Positions 40,229 to 50,137 of a stretch of 64,000 nt of DNA are shown here, one piece after another (positions within the stretch are counted from its first letter, which is position 1; each line of letters begins with the position of its first letter). The DNA is from Clonostachys chloroleuca. Lineage: Eukaryota; Ascomycota; Sordariomycetes; Hypocreales; Bionectriaceae. The stretch lies in contig JBANAY010000004.1 in NCBI GenBank assembly GCA_037952775.1, positions 1,054,001 through 1,118,000 on the forward strand, written 5' to 3'. Position numbers and translations under genes: made by a program. The notes beneath the pieces were generated by a model that was not told the origin of the DNA, made no database searches, and was given only the letters and a program-made list of their open reading frames with translations.

Positions 40229-41276
40229 TCACAGCCTGCTCTTCCCACCACTTAGATATGTTCCTCCCAGTTGAAGCATGCTTACGGCCTCCTGGACCAT
40301 CTCCTCGACAATCTCACCGGCCGGCTGGACCTTCTTTATCGACCCAGCCACCTGGCCCATGAGGTGCGGCAAATCAATGTCCTTGCCGTCGTCAAAGTCC
40401 TTCTCAATCGGCACGATGCCCTTGTCGCAGAGCTCCTTGATCTCCTGCGGCCGCGAGTGCCAGTCCCGGATGTAGTCGTTGAGCTTCAGCCTCAGCGGCC
40501 GACCCGAGAGCACGAGCGTCCTGTCCGTCTCGTCGTACCCGCACGACACCACCTCGTCCTTGTGCTGCTCGCTGCACCCGGCCTCGGCCGACGCGACGAA
40601 CCGCGTGCCAACCCACACGCCCACGGCGCCCTGCATCAGGGAGCTGGCCAGCCCGCGGCCGTTGGCGATGCCTCCCGCCGCGACGACCAGTGCGGTCGAC
40701 CCTTTGAGCATCGGCGGCCTGTAGTTCCGGGCCACGTCCACCACGGCGGGGATGAGCACCGAGTTGGCGATGTTGCCCGTGTGGCCACCGCCCTCGCCGC
40801 CCTGGGGGCACACGATGTCGACGCCCAGGTCCAGCGCCTTGACGGCGTGCTTGGGGTGCCCGACCATATTCATGACCAGGATGCCGGCCTTGTGCAGCCT
40901 GTCGATGACGTGCTTTGGCGGCACGCCCACGGCGGACACGAAGAGGACCGCGCCGCTCTCGATGGTGATGTCGATGAGCTCCTCAAGCTTGCCGTTGGTG
41001 TAGTCGTGGTTGGTCTTGCGCGCCGCCGCCGACCTGGGGCAGCGCCAGGTCGACGCCGAAGGGCAGGCCGGGGCGGCTGAACTTGGACTTCATCTCGGCG
41101 ATGATCTCGCGCAGCTGGTCCGGCGTGTACATGAAGCCCCCGATGACGCCGAGGCCGCCCGCGTTGGAGACGGCGGCGGCCAGCGCCCCGCCGGACGTCC
41201 GCGCCATGCCGGCCAGGACGATGGGGTGCTGGATGCCCAGGAGGGTCGTCAGCGGTGTGGTGATGGGGCCGGCCAT
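40229..41276 (-). CDS. nitronate monooxygenase (2-nitropropane dioxygenase family), frame broken once
   Basis: An FMN-dependent enzyme that oxidises nitronates. The start at 41276 (MAGPITTPLTTLLGIQHPIV) and the conserved N-terminal block AGMARTSGGALAAAVSNAGG are in one frame; the rest (SAVGVPPKHVIDRLHKAGIL, GGEGGGHTGN, AAGGIANGRGL, GAVGVWVGTRFVASAEAG) is in another. The switch occurs in the GC repeat at 41018-41030, where V-G-G-G-A-R-K-T would need two more bases (or one fewer). Total length is 1,048 bp, which is not a multiple of three. A GTCG...CAAG intron of 19 bp would be too short. The C-terminus is SRL, a peroxisomal PTS1 signal. Either a consensus error or a recent inactivating indel explains the break. 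The protein would have about 349 residues if intact, normal for the family. Confidence 0.88.
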
Positions 41277-42051
41277 TGTGAAAGTGATGAGCTTGCTGCT
41301 CAAATGTGACGTGAGAATGCTGTGTGAGTACCCCCGTCGACCTGCTGACTTCTGCTGTCTGGGGATGTTGTCGTCCCCAAACAGACGGTGAAGGCTGTGG
41401 CAGTGAGCGGTGACTAGATGAAGTCCTGTAGTGGAATAAAAGAGGTAGGAAATCGAGAAATAAAATTGTTTACATCTTATTATCCTTGGAAAATGAGATG
41501 CCTGGCTGGAATATATTGAGTTATTGGGGAACAACCGCGGCCTCGGTAGGGAGAGCTTATACGTAGTTGTGGGGTAGGAAAACGCGGGGGAGAATTGGAG
41601 TTTGGAGGTCAGACCGAGGCACTTCCTACTGAGGACACCAGCTCGTAGTACCTGTACAATCTCGCTCGTAGATCACCCTTGTAAGACATGAGAGGTTCTA
41701 GAATCTTTTCGTAATATCAATGAATTTGAGCGACCAAATGCTCGCACTTTTCATTGAATCGCTTTGTTGTCTATACTGATTCTGTTGGAGTTTGCCACTA
41801 CCCAGATATGACGATTCTGGCAAGGTGCTCGCTGAGAAATATAGTAGGATTTGTCACGAAACACCTCTCCTTTACAGCCAACAGTATTTCATCAACGTTA
41901 TCATTAGCTTGGTATCATCTAACCGCCGAGAATAACACCACATATTACATCTTACAACATGCGTGAGTCAATCTAGTAAACTCATTAAAGCCAATTGAAA
42001 CCCCACCAGATACAGTTCCTTCTGCACCCGGGTCAATGGCTGGTCCCATAA
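41277..42051. other. intergenic
   Basis: Upstream region of the nitronate monooxygenase gene and 3' flank of the acidic-protein gene. The coding frame of the former stays open upstream to 41534 without similarity. No gene was found. Confidence 0.5.
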
Positions 42052-43374
42052 TTAGAAAAATGGCAATCTTGCCGGGACAAATTCTTTCGTAGGAGGATCT
42101 TTTGGGTCTTCAGTTGACTCCACTGGAGATGCGGTTTCAGGTCTCAAGTCTGGTCCAGATGTCCCGTCTTCTATGGTCGAACGCTGTTCAGATAATCCAG
42201 CACTCTCAGCTGATCGCGGTGATGGGGATATTTCGATTTCGTCAACCTCGTCGGGTGTCACCTCTGCTTTCAACTCTTCTTCTGTTTGTTCCTCGAGACT
42301 CGATTGGTGTAGGCCTCGAGCTAGGGCTAGCTCCGTTGCAGCCTCTTTCTGTTTGATTATCTTCTCCTCCTCCTCCTTGCGTAGTTCGTCTTCTTCAATT
42401 TCCAAATCTTTTAATGATGGAACATGGTCCACTTCCGCAGTATGGGGCAGTGATCCAGTGGACGCCCGTACAAGCCGAAGCGAATCCCGTGACGCAGATG
42501 AAGCCAGCGTACCTAATGTACTCCTCGAGACGGTCCGCGAGCCGTCCAGAGCAGGCCGCTTTCCCTTGCTCTTCCTTCTGGCTTTCCGGTCATCTTTGCG
42601 AACCATATCATATGTAATTTCATCGTCCAGAGGGATCGCATCCTCTTCCCCTTCGCCATCGCTGGGGAACAAGTCGCCCCTGGAGCGATATGAGTCTGAT
42701 GTGTCGCCCGACCCGGTCGTCCCGCTTCGTTTTCGCGGGACGACAATCTCGCCGTAATCGGATGATGAATCGGAGCCCAGTAAAGGCTCTGATTCAGCGC
42801 CGCCTGGTCTCCCCGGGTGTTCCTGAAGATCCGCAGCACTGGGCTTGTACCGCAGCGTGCCACCTAGTTTCCATGGGAATTTGCTGAGAAACCCAATGGG
42901 TTGCGAACTGGGGATGATGGTCGGGTCCTGGGCGCCGCTGGGCTTTCTCCTCCCGCTTCTTGTCCCATAACTCATGCCTCTCTTGCGCCGTGGTTGTTCC
43001 GCCGTCTCTTGCCTGCCATGCGGCCTCCTCTGGCTCCCCGTCCCGGCCAGCAATCGGTCCCAATCCTCGGTACTCCATCCGCCGAGGATGCCGCCTTGCT
43101 CCTCCTCATCGTACCAGTCATCGTAGAAGTCAAAGTTGGATTCGGCTGCCTCCCCGCGCTCGCGCTCCCGCCGTCGGCGACGGCGCTCCTCCGGGTTGCC
43201 GAGGCAGACGCTGGTGCACTGCTCAATGGAGCTCGCGACGGAGCCGAGGCACGGGTTGATGTAATTATGCGAGAAGGACCAGATACCGGCGGCGGCATTT
43301 TCAGTGACGGCCTCGGCATCGTGTGCGATTTGATTCCATCGCTGGCGCAAGCGGGGGTCCTCGAGGAAGGCCAT
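42052..43374 (-). CDS. conserved-type fungal protein of unknown function
   Basis: Function is not recognised. A single exon encodes 440 residues from the ATG at 43374. The N-terminal about 110 residues look folded and constrained: MAFLEDPRLRQRWNQIAHDA, NAAAGIWSFSHNYINPCLGS and IEQCTSVCLGNPEERRRRRR, followed by FDFYDDWYDEEEQGGILGGW. The remainder is disordered, Ser/Arg/Glu-rich, with charged segments (SDGEGEEDAIPLDDEITYDM; RKDDRKARRKSKGKRP) and a coiled coil (LKDLEIEEDELRKEEEEKII). It ends in PPTKEFVPARLPFF. The arginine run could be a nuclear signal. The in-frame extension upstream of 43374 lacks these features and is low-complexity Thr/Ala. Confidence 0.75.
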   Translation of the reverse strand: MAFLEDPRLRQRWNQIAHDAEAVTENAAAGIWSFSHNYINPCLGSVASSIEQCTSVCLGNPEERRRRRRERERGEAAESNFDFYDDWYDEEEQGGILGGWSTEDWDRLLAGTGSQRRPHGRQETAEQPRRKRGMSYGTRSGRRKPSGAQDPTIIPSSQPIGFLSKFPWKLGGTLRYKPSAADLQEHPGRPGGAESEPLLGSDSSSDYGEIVVPRKRSGTTGSGDTSDSYRSRGDLFPSDGEGEEDAIPLDDEITYDMVRKDDRKARRKSKGKRPALDGSRTVSRSTLGTLASSASRDSLRLVRASTGSLPHTAEVDHVPSLKDLEIEEDELRKEEEEKIIKQKEAATELALARGLHQSSLEEQTEEELKAEVTPDEVDEIEISPSPRSAESAGLSEQRSTIEDGTSGPDLRPETASPVESTEDPKDPPTKEFVPARLPFF

Positions 43375-44414
43375 GGTGAGGGTGGTGGTGGTGGCCGTGG
43401 TCTCAGTGGTGGTAGCAGCGGCGGCGGGTTGGGCAATCCGGCAGTCGCCTGTGCGCCCCAAAAGGTGGACAGACGGATGACGTCGCGGGGGTACCAATGG
43501 ACGGACCTCTGCCACCTGCTGTAGAGTCGAGCGGCCCGCGATCAGGTCAGTGGAACGGCAAAGGCAATGAGGCTGGTGTCTCCATCTGTGTCGCCGTTGG
43601 TGATGCAGACATCTATGGTCTGAGCGTGCGCACCCGCAAAAAGCACGTAGGTAGGGATGGATACGTAAAGTAGAAGCGGGAAGAAATGCAAGGCGACAGG
43701 TCCCCAGTTGAGTTGTGCCACTAAGGTACGGCCAGGAATTCCGTGGCTGGCCTACAGCACGGACACGACAGAGCGCAATGCGCCGCAACCCCGTCCAGAG
43801 GCACGTGCCTGCTGAAACAGGCAATCAGCCAAGGGTAGCGGGGTGGAACCTCCAGTATTTGTTGAGGGTCTGGCCTCCAAGACTTTCTGACAGCCGCCTG
43901 TCACTGCGGCTTGAGTTCGCCCTTGCAGTACCTTTCCGCCTGCATCACCTAAATGCCAATGAGGTCTGAGCCAAGATGCTCGATGCCCGCTTAATGTCTC
44001 TGCATTGCCTCCATTTTGATTTCTGCTGTAGCGGGTAGTCTTTTCCTGGCCCCTGGTCTTCGTCACCAAATGGGCTAATGCAGGTGCAGAACAGGCATCC
44101 CAAGTCGGTTGGGCGCCTATAAACCTGGAAGAATTCCACGTCTTCAGCACCCCTGGTTAGCAGCGGAGAACTGCCTCTGTCGTATAATTTCCACGGCAAA
44201 ATTCTGATGAGCCTAACTTCCTAGGAAGTTGGCTCTCCCTAGCCTTGCGGGTCATTTTGTCAACTTGCTAAAATCTTAAGAATAGAGGCTGGATTAGCTC
44301 AACACCAGTGACTAGAATGAACAACAGTGCATTGGGGTATTTTTATGGTTTATGAACATGCTTCCTCCTCTACCACTGCCCAAACTAATGTATCTCACAA
44401 CCGACAGGCGTTAA
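43375..44414. other. intergenic
   Basis: Upstream region of the acidic-protein gene and 3' flank of the 83-residue gene. Frames at 43752-44150 and 43945-44199 on the minus strand overlap each other and show no domain, so they are not called. Confidence 0.5.
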
Positions 44415-44722
44415 TTAAGGCCTTGGGATTCTCATGTTGGCCAGCACACGGGCCAACAGCTCCTCCCTGGTGTCATTCGCACCCGGGAACAGGTTTCTCT
44501 GGTCAAATTATCATGTGTTAGCCAAGACCTCGAAAGGGAGCAGAGTCTTCTCACAGCTGCCAACCACCGTCTCATCTCTTCCCTCGTCCATTCTTCAGGG
44601 TTTCCCTTGGGATCTGGTTCGGCAGGGAAAATATCGCCGCCCCAGATACTCCAAACTGCTGCTGCTGCGACAGCTCCACCAAAGGCTGTTATAGGGTGCT
44701 CAGTTAATGACGACGAAAACAT
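44415..44722 (-). CDS. 83-residue single-helix membrane protein with a C-terminal SAP/HeH-like helix pair
   Basis: Function is not recognised. Exon 1 is 44722-44555 (56 codons) and exon 2 is 44498-44415, with a 56-bp intron (GTGAGA...GCTAAC...GACCAG). The protein begins MFSSSLTEHPITAFGGAVAA, a hydrophobic helix continuing through AAVWSIWGGDIFPAE, then DPKGNPEEWTREEMRRWLAA and RNLFPGANDTREELLARVLA, ending NMRIPRP. The WTREEMRRWLAARNLFP...TREELLARV pattern matches the helix-extended loop-helix of SAP/HeH domains. The intron falls exactly in the loop and is the only way to join both helices in frame, which makes the gene convincing despite its size. The upstream frame to 44797 has no similarity. 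It shares a 557-bp divergent promoter with eL38. Mitochondrial or ER location is likely but not provable. Confidence 0.75.
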
Positions 44723-45279
44723 TCCTACATGGCGCTCCGAGGGAGCTCCTTGGTGTGATATATACCTAAGACCATGTTCTTCATTTCGATTTAGCATGTG
44801 TTATACAGACGTATAGTCGCATCAGATTGATAAACACACCTTAGACCTCATCATGTTATCTAGCGGAGTGGGCATCTTGTCAAAGGTTGCAAGACACACA
44901 AATAAGTGTGTTTTAGAGGGTAGTTGATTCGATACTTCTGTCAAAGAGCAGAAAGAAAGCAAGCACAGAATTATTAGCAACTGGTGCTACTTTATTTATG
45001 TCTTGTCAATCGAGACTGAAATCTGTCCATATAAGTTGGTCGGTTCAAGCACCCGTGATGACGCCACAGTCCAATTGGTGACGACGTGGTTTGGTCCATC
45101 TGTGGCTAGTGACATACTCCAGCCACACCTCGAGCCACACTTTCACATGGTCCGTGCGCGCAGCCCCAGTGGCAGCCGACGCACAAAAATCAACTATTCA
45201 AAATCACAACTGATCGAAAATCGCCATCCGCTTCATTGACAAGACCCTGTTCAACCGTCAACCCGAACAAACCGCCAAA
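44723..45279. promoter_or_regulatory. divergent promoter, 83-residue protein / eL38
   Basis: 557 bp between two start codons in opposite directions. AT-rich with no strong TATA match. No gene was found. Confidence 0.4.
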
Positions 45280-45789
45280 ATGCCTCGTGAGGTCGCTGAT
45301 ATCAAGAAGGTAAGTCATTCAATGGGATACTGCTTCAACCGGCCTTTTGTTTTATTGCTTCCTGCTCTTCTATCCCGTTTCTCTCAAGATCGAAAATTAA
45401 TTTGTTCTCTTAGTTCATCGAGATCTGCCGTCGGAAGGACGCCTCCTGTATGTCACACCGACTTATCGAGAGATGAAACCCTAATGAGAAGAAGCGATGG
45501 ATGAAATTCCTAACGATTGACCAACAGCCGCCCGGATCAAGAAGAACAAGAAGGTCGGAAACGTCAAGTTCAAGGTCCGATGCCAGAAGAACCTCTACAC
45601 CCTGGTTCTCAAGGACTCTGAGAAGGCTGAGAAGCTCAAGCAGAGCCTGCCTCCTAGTACGCATCCCTCCTCCTTTGCGCGGCCAGCGTCGACCTTGGGA
45701 GAGGCTGGCCGTATCTCGACTTATAACGCATCGCTAACCAAGACCTATCAACAGCTCTGACCATCACCGAGGTGCCCCAGAAGGCTTAA
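45280..45789 (+). CDS. rpl38: cytosolic 60S ribosomal protein eL38
   Basis: A small component of the large ribosomal subunit. Four exons, 45280-45309, 45414-45447, 45528-45656 and 45755-45789, encode 75 residues: [37 protein letters not shown] and so on, ending [11 protein letters not shown]. Each junction is GT-AG and phase-consistent. The conserved eL38 signature (MPREVxDIKx[30 protein letters not shown]) is complete. An intron directly after the first 10 codons is typical for fungal ribosomal protein genes. Three introns in a 228-bp coding sequence is dense but normal in Eurotiales. The start has an AAA-ATG context. Confidence 0.96.
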
Positions 45790-46404
45790 GCGGGAAACGA
45801 AAGAAAAAATGGAATGGTTATATTAACAGGAGGGAGCAAGCTATCCGGCTGGAGGAAATCTCTTGTGTTTCGGCTGCGGTAGTGGTGGGGTTTACGTGCA
45901 CGAACTGGGCGTCTAGGGATACCTTGCATTTCATGTGCTTGCAAAGCCATGCTCGAATAGAAACGAAAAGAAATTTCGAGTCAAGACACTTGCGCCAGAA
46001 GGCTACCCCTCCGCTGAAGAAACGTCACACATGTTGAATGCCACCGCTATTTTCAAATTGACTCAACACGGTTGTGGTTTCTGCTCCCAGTTCTTTCTCC
46101 CTGGTCCTGATTGTGCACCTGTGCCAACATGTTCAGTCCTCGGGTAACTCTTGGGTATTAACAGACCCAAATTTGGTGGCCATGATTATCATCTTTGTGG
46201 CTCATATCCAATGTTCGAGTCAACCCTTATTTTCGGGGCTCAAGTCCTAGTGTCATTTTCGAGTCTCGAGGGCTACTTGGGTGTTAACGGGATCCAGTTT
46301 ACTGACAATTTCAAGCTGTATTAAAATGTTTCTCAATGTACTCTGTCTCATGAGGGGTATAATATGTTAGAAACAAAAGATCTGTGAGGGTCTTCGGGTT
46401 CTCG
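45790..46404. other. intergenic
   Basis: 3' flank of eL38 and of the pseudogene. Short unrelated frames only. Confidence 0.5.
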
Positions 46405-47749
46405 TTAAATGCACCTCCTCAAAGCTACAATATCAATCTTAACACCACTACCCCTTCGGATTGCTAAGTAGGTGCCATCCGGAGACAAACTCCAACTATC
46501 ACCCGACCCGACCGTCATAGTTTCTGCCACCGGACCGGCCCACGTGAAACCCTCCTGCCACTTGGTGACAATCAGTGTTTTGCACGAGCTTGTCAGCACT
46601 GTGGGCTTCTCCTCTAACTTCGTCCATATACCTGTCTGACTATCGAGCCCCAGAAGCGACCAACTGAGTCCCGCCCGCCTCTTACCGGCCATGTTTTGTT
46701 TGGAAATGACACTCGTCATCGTTTCTCCCGTGCTGGCATCAACAATCCGGATATTGGCACCGCTGATGGAGCCGTAGTCGGAGAACGAGACCAGCCAGTT
46801 GTACTGATTGGGGAAGTGAAACTGTGGGGTAAATGCAGGTCGTTGGAATACGTTGAGTGAGCCTATGAGACCTGGAAGTTTGTCAGGGAAGGTGATCCGG
46901 CGGCAACTTCACCCCTGGCAAAGTTGTAGACGTAGATGTTGATCGTGAAATCGGTGTTCTTGAATTTTCTGTTTGGGTCCTTCTTTGTCCCTGGTTCGGT
47001 GTGCCTCTTCTCGGAGTTTTACCCATCTGCCCGTGCCTCCGGGTATCAACATCACCACTACCGCTAGCTAAGGGGACGTCTGGTCCCTGGCAAACGATGA
47101 TGTGCCTCTCATTCGGCGCGAATGCCATGGTGACACAGCGGCCCGCGGGAACCTTTTCGGCCCAGAATGAACTGGGTTGCGCCCCATCAACCGGCTTGAT
47201 GGGCTGTGCGATGATACAGCTCGCCTCATTCTCCGTCCAGTAGAATGCCCCAAACATGGATTTCAAATGAGATAGGCAGGAAAAGTCGCCGCAGTCCTCG
47301 TGTAGTTCGAATCGGTGTACCAGGTCGCCCGTGTTCCCGTCAATGATGATGAACCTGGGATTCTCCGCGTCGTCGTTGACTAAGGCACTGACCAAGTTCC
47401 CGTCGTATTAGCTGACTTTGCTTGTGAACTGTGTGGGGATGCCATCACTCATGAATGAAGAGACACGACCGTGTATTTGCCAGAGATGTGAGCCATCTAT
47501 GGCGTTGTAGGCCTCCAATGATGTTCAGGTGGAAACTATTAATTTTGTGCTTGGGCCTTGGCCAAAAAGACGAGCCAGGAGGATGGGGTTGTTAGGAGCT
47601 GCAAGAGCTGGTGAGACACTGGTTACATCCCTCGATGTGAGCTGACGATGGTGAGGTTCTGCCAATGGATTTCGCGGCGGTGTGATGGTCTTGTCTATGA
47701 AGTCGTATGGTGGAGGGGCTTGCTCATCGTTATTGAACATCTGAAGCAT
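46405..47749 (-). pseudogene. decayed gene of unknown function: two nonsense codons and at least three frameshifts
   Basis: A coherent protein can be followed on the minus strand but only by crossing lesions. It starts MLQMFNNDEQAPPPYDFIDK at 47749. The same frame reads through TGA (47525-47527) and TAA (47408-47410) with sensible sequence on both sides (TSLEAYNAIDGSHLWQIHG; YDGNLVSALVNDDAENPRF). It then shifts frame near 47025-47060, near 47020 and near 46900, continuing as FKNTDFTINIYVYNFARGEV and then LPGLIGSLNVFQRPAFTPQF and NQYNWLVSFSDYGSISGANI to a final frame ending at 46405 (SLSPDGTYLAIRRGSG). Repeated beta-strand-like blocks suggest a WD40-like propeller. The family is not recognised. 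Both stops can be derived by C-to-T changes (CGA to TGA, CAA to TAA). It could alternatively have undetected introns, but the read-through regions have no good splice sites. Confidence 0.72.
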
Positions 47750-50137
47750 GGTTCCAGTCAATGGCTGGTGGTCAATCAATTGAGCAAGCGGGGGTTTCCG
47801 CGTTTATATAGCACGAGCAAGAAGACTCCAAGAGGGGTTCGCCGTTCAACCAAAGTCTGCATGGTGAGATTGTGGTGTGGTGGCAGTGTCTTTCTCCTGG
47901 CGAGTGCGCCCGTCTTACACGGGCGCACTGATGCTGCCTGGCCGCTTTGGATTTACTCGCCTCGTTTCGCCAAGTCATTGTTTATTGGTTTTGCGACGAA
48001 TTGAGGAAAGAGATAGGTGACATCTCACATAGCGCATTCTTAGCGTTAGTATCGGACGATCCCGGCAGCATAATCAGTAATGATGCGGTTCAGAAACTGG
48101 CCGTTTGAAATCATTATCAAGACTATGATGAACCGGCTACATGGATGAAAACTCAAGTAGTTGTGGGGGGCAAATACTAGAAAGAATGACTTAGAAAAGA
48201 CAATATGCGATTATTAGGTATTTCTTCAATGCCCTCTGTTTTAAGAACGGCTCTTATGAGATGAACATCTTCACTCATGACCCGGAGCCTGCTCGGAAGA
48301 GCCGCCTGACTCGGCTATTTAGAATGGCATTGTGTTGCATGGCGGTTGGGGCAGTCGTTCGAGTTGAGCTGACAACGGCGGAACGGGTGCAGCGTCACAC
48401 TGTGAAATGCAACTGGCACCAAACATGCACAAGTACCTCAGCCTTATGAAGGCATAATGGGCCAGGACCCCTGGCCCTGATGTTCCATTTTGCCGATCCA
48501 CATCCCACCAGAATTGGGTCAACACTTACTGAGGGTGGACATAAATTCGAAAGATTTAAGTTAGGCCAGCCACATCACCTAATTTCTGGAGCTTGTGGAA
48601 TAGAGATTGGCCTAGGCGACGGCTGATCACCTGCCTCCCCCAGATGCAGCAAATTATACTAGATCTATGCGGGGACTTTTGCGTGTCTATTTGGTTGTTG
48701 CCGTTGTGGTGCTGGCTGCCGTGCGGACGAGAGTTTCATTGAGCAATAGTGCCCCAGTAGTCGGTTCGAGAACGCTTTATGACGACCACACTTTGGCGCA
48801 TTCGGCGAAACGTAGAAATCTGATATCCGAATGACCTGCTGGTTGTGGCTCGGCGATCCTTGGTGCGAATGCTCGCATTGGCTCAGCAGAGACGAAACCC
48901 TGTCGCTGGTATCTCTGAGTGCGTCAATCGGACAGCCAAGAGGCCAGTTCTCCGTTTCAAAGGGAAAAGGAGACGAGAGGGAAGAGCAAAGACAGCTAGA
49001 CCGGCGCTGCTTGGCTGACCGTTCTGCACAGCTGGCATGATGATGCTCAACCTTTATCACGAAAATAAAGGGTGTAGGGGGGTAGGATGATAATATAGCG
49101 GCCGTCGGGCGGCTGTCGGAGCGTCATGCTGGGGAAATAAGCCGCGTTTGTGGGGGACTGAACAGAGGTCTGCCGACTTGGCATTCCGAGATCCGAAATC
49201 GACACCCTACATTCATGTACCTGTGTACTTGGGCTCATCGTCATCGACGCAGTGGGTGCTGCAGCCGTGGCGGCTTGTAGGGGGCTGTAGCGGTGCAACG
49301 CACGCCTGATTGCCTGTCTGGGCCTGTCTCGTCTCACCTTAATCCGGACCTGCTCGACAGCCGCCTGCATCGACCCCGTTCTGGTGCGATGGCGTACTCC
49401 AAGGATCAGGTACTGGGTACATGCAGGTCCATTGGCACACAGACGTGCTGCCTGGACTTGCATCTTGGACTAGAGCGCCCTCTTCAAAGTTTGTCGAATA
49501 CCTACTTGACGGCGCTCCTGCCCGCGGCCATTCTACTCCCTCATGCTCCCCAATGCCTCTGCTCATTGCCTCCAGGTAAGGGACAGGCACCGAGCTGTAT
49601 ACCGACTCGAGGCTGATGAAAGATCTGCCAGCGGGCTGTCGGGGCGGCCGTTTAGGTAAAAAGTGGAGTTCGCTTCCCATCGGGGAGTCGCCCACTTGAA
49701 ACTAAAATCATCGCAACCGATCGCTTGGGAGTGGAAAGGGAAAGCGTCGTCGGTTGGAACGCACCACTCTCACACTCTACATACATACACTCTTGTTTTG
49801 TTTCCCGTCCCTACGATCCCTCCGCAACTCTAATTCTATCCTCAATCGCCTGCGAATCACCCGTTATCTAAGCACCTGCGCCTCTCTCTGCTACAACTGC
49901 CAAAAACGTCCATCCTCCGCTTGCCGACTCGACCAGCCAGACCGACATACGACTCACCGGACCCGCGCTAGGCTTCTTCTCTGTTGCTCTCAAACTCAAC
50001 CTCGAGTTATTCTTGTCCCTCCAGCCAACCTGAGAACCAGAACCTATCGCCCACTGGCGCGAATCGTACGACCTGTCTCCGAGCAACCGTTCCGAGCGAT
50101 TGGTTGGCGAGCCTCGTGTGTCCATGCGTGACCGGTC
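47750..50137. other. intergenic, long upstream region of the tandem zinc-cluster regulator
   Basis: 2.4 kb without a supported gene. The frame at 48665-49060 (-) has no domain and is rich in His/Ser/Cys. The last 400 bp are CT-rich, a probable promoter and leader. An ATG at 50124 opens a 25-codon frame that overlaps the regulator's start codon out of frame. Confidence 0.5.

Noticed and set aside
41013..41035. 19-bp intron (GTCG...CAAG) in nitronate monooxygenase
   Set aside because: Far below the minimum fungal intron length, and it would delete conserved residues; a small indel explains the data better.
43752..44150. 132-codon frame on the minus strand
   Set aside because: Overlaps another open frame on the same strand and lies in a promoter/flank; no domain.
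48665..49060. 131-codon frame on the minus strand
   Set aside because: Low-information His/Ser/Cys-rich sequence, no partner exon or domain.
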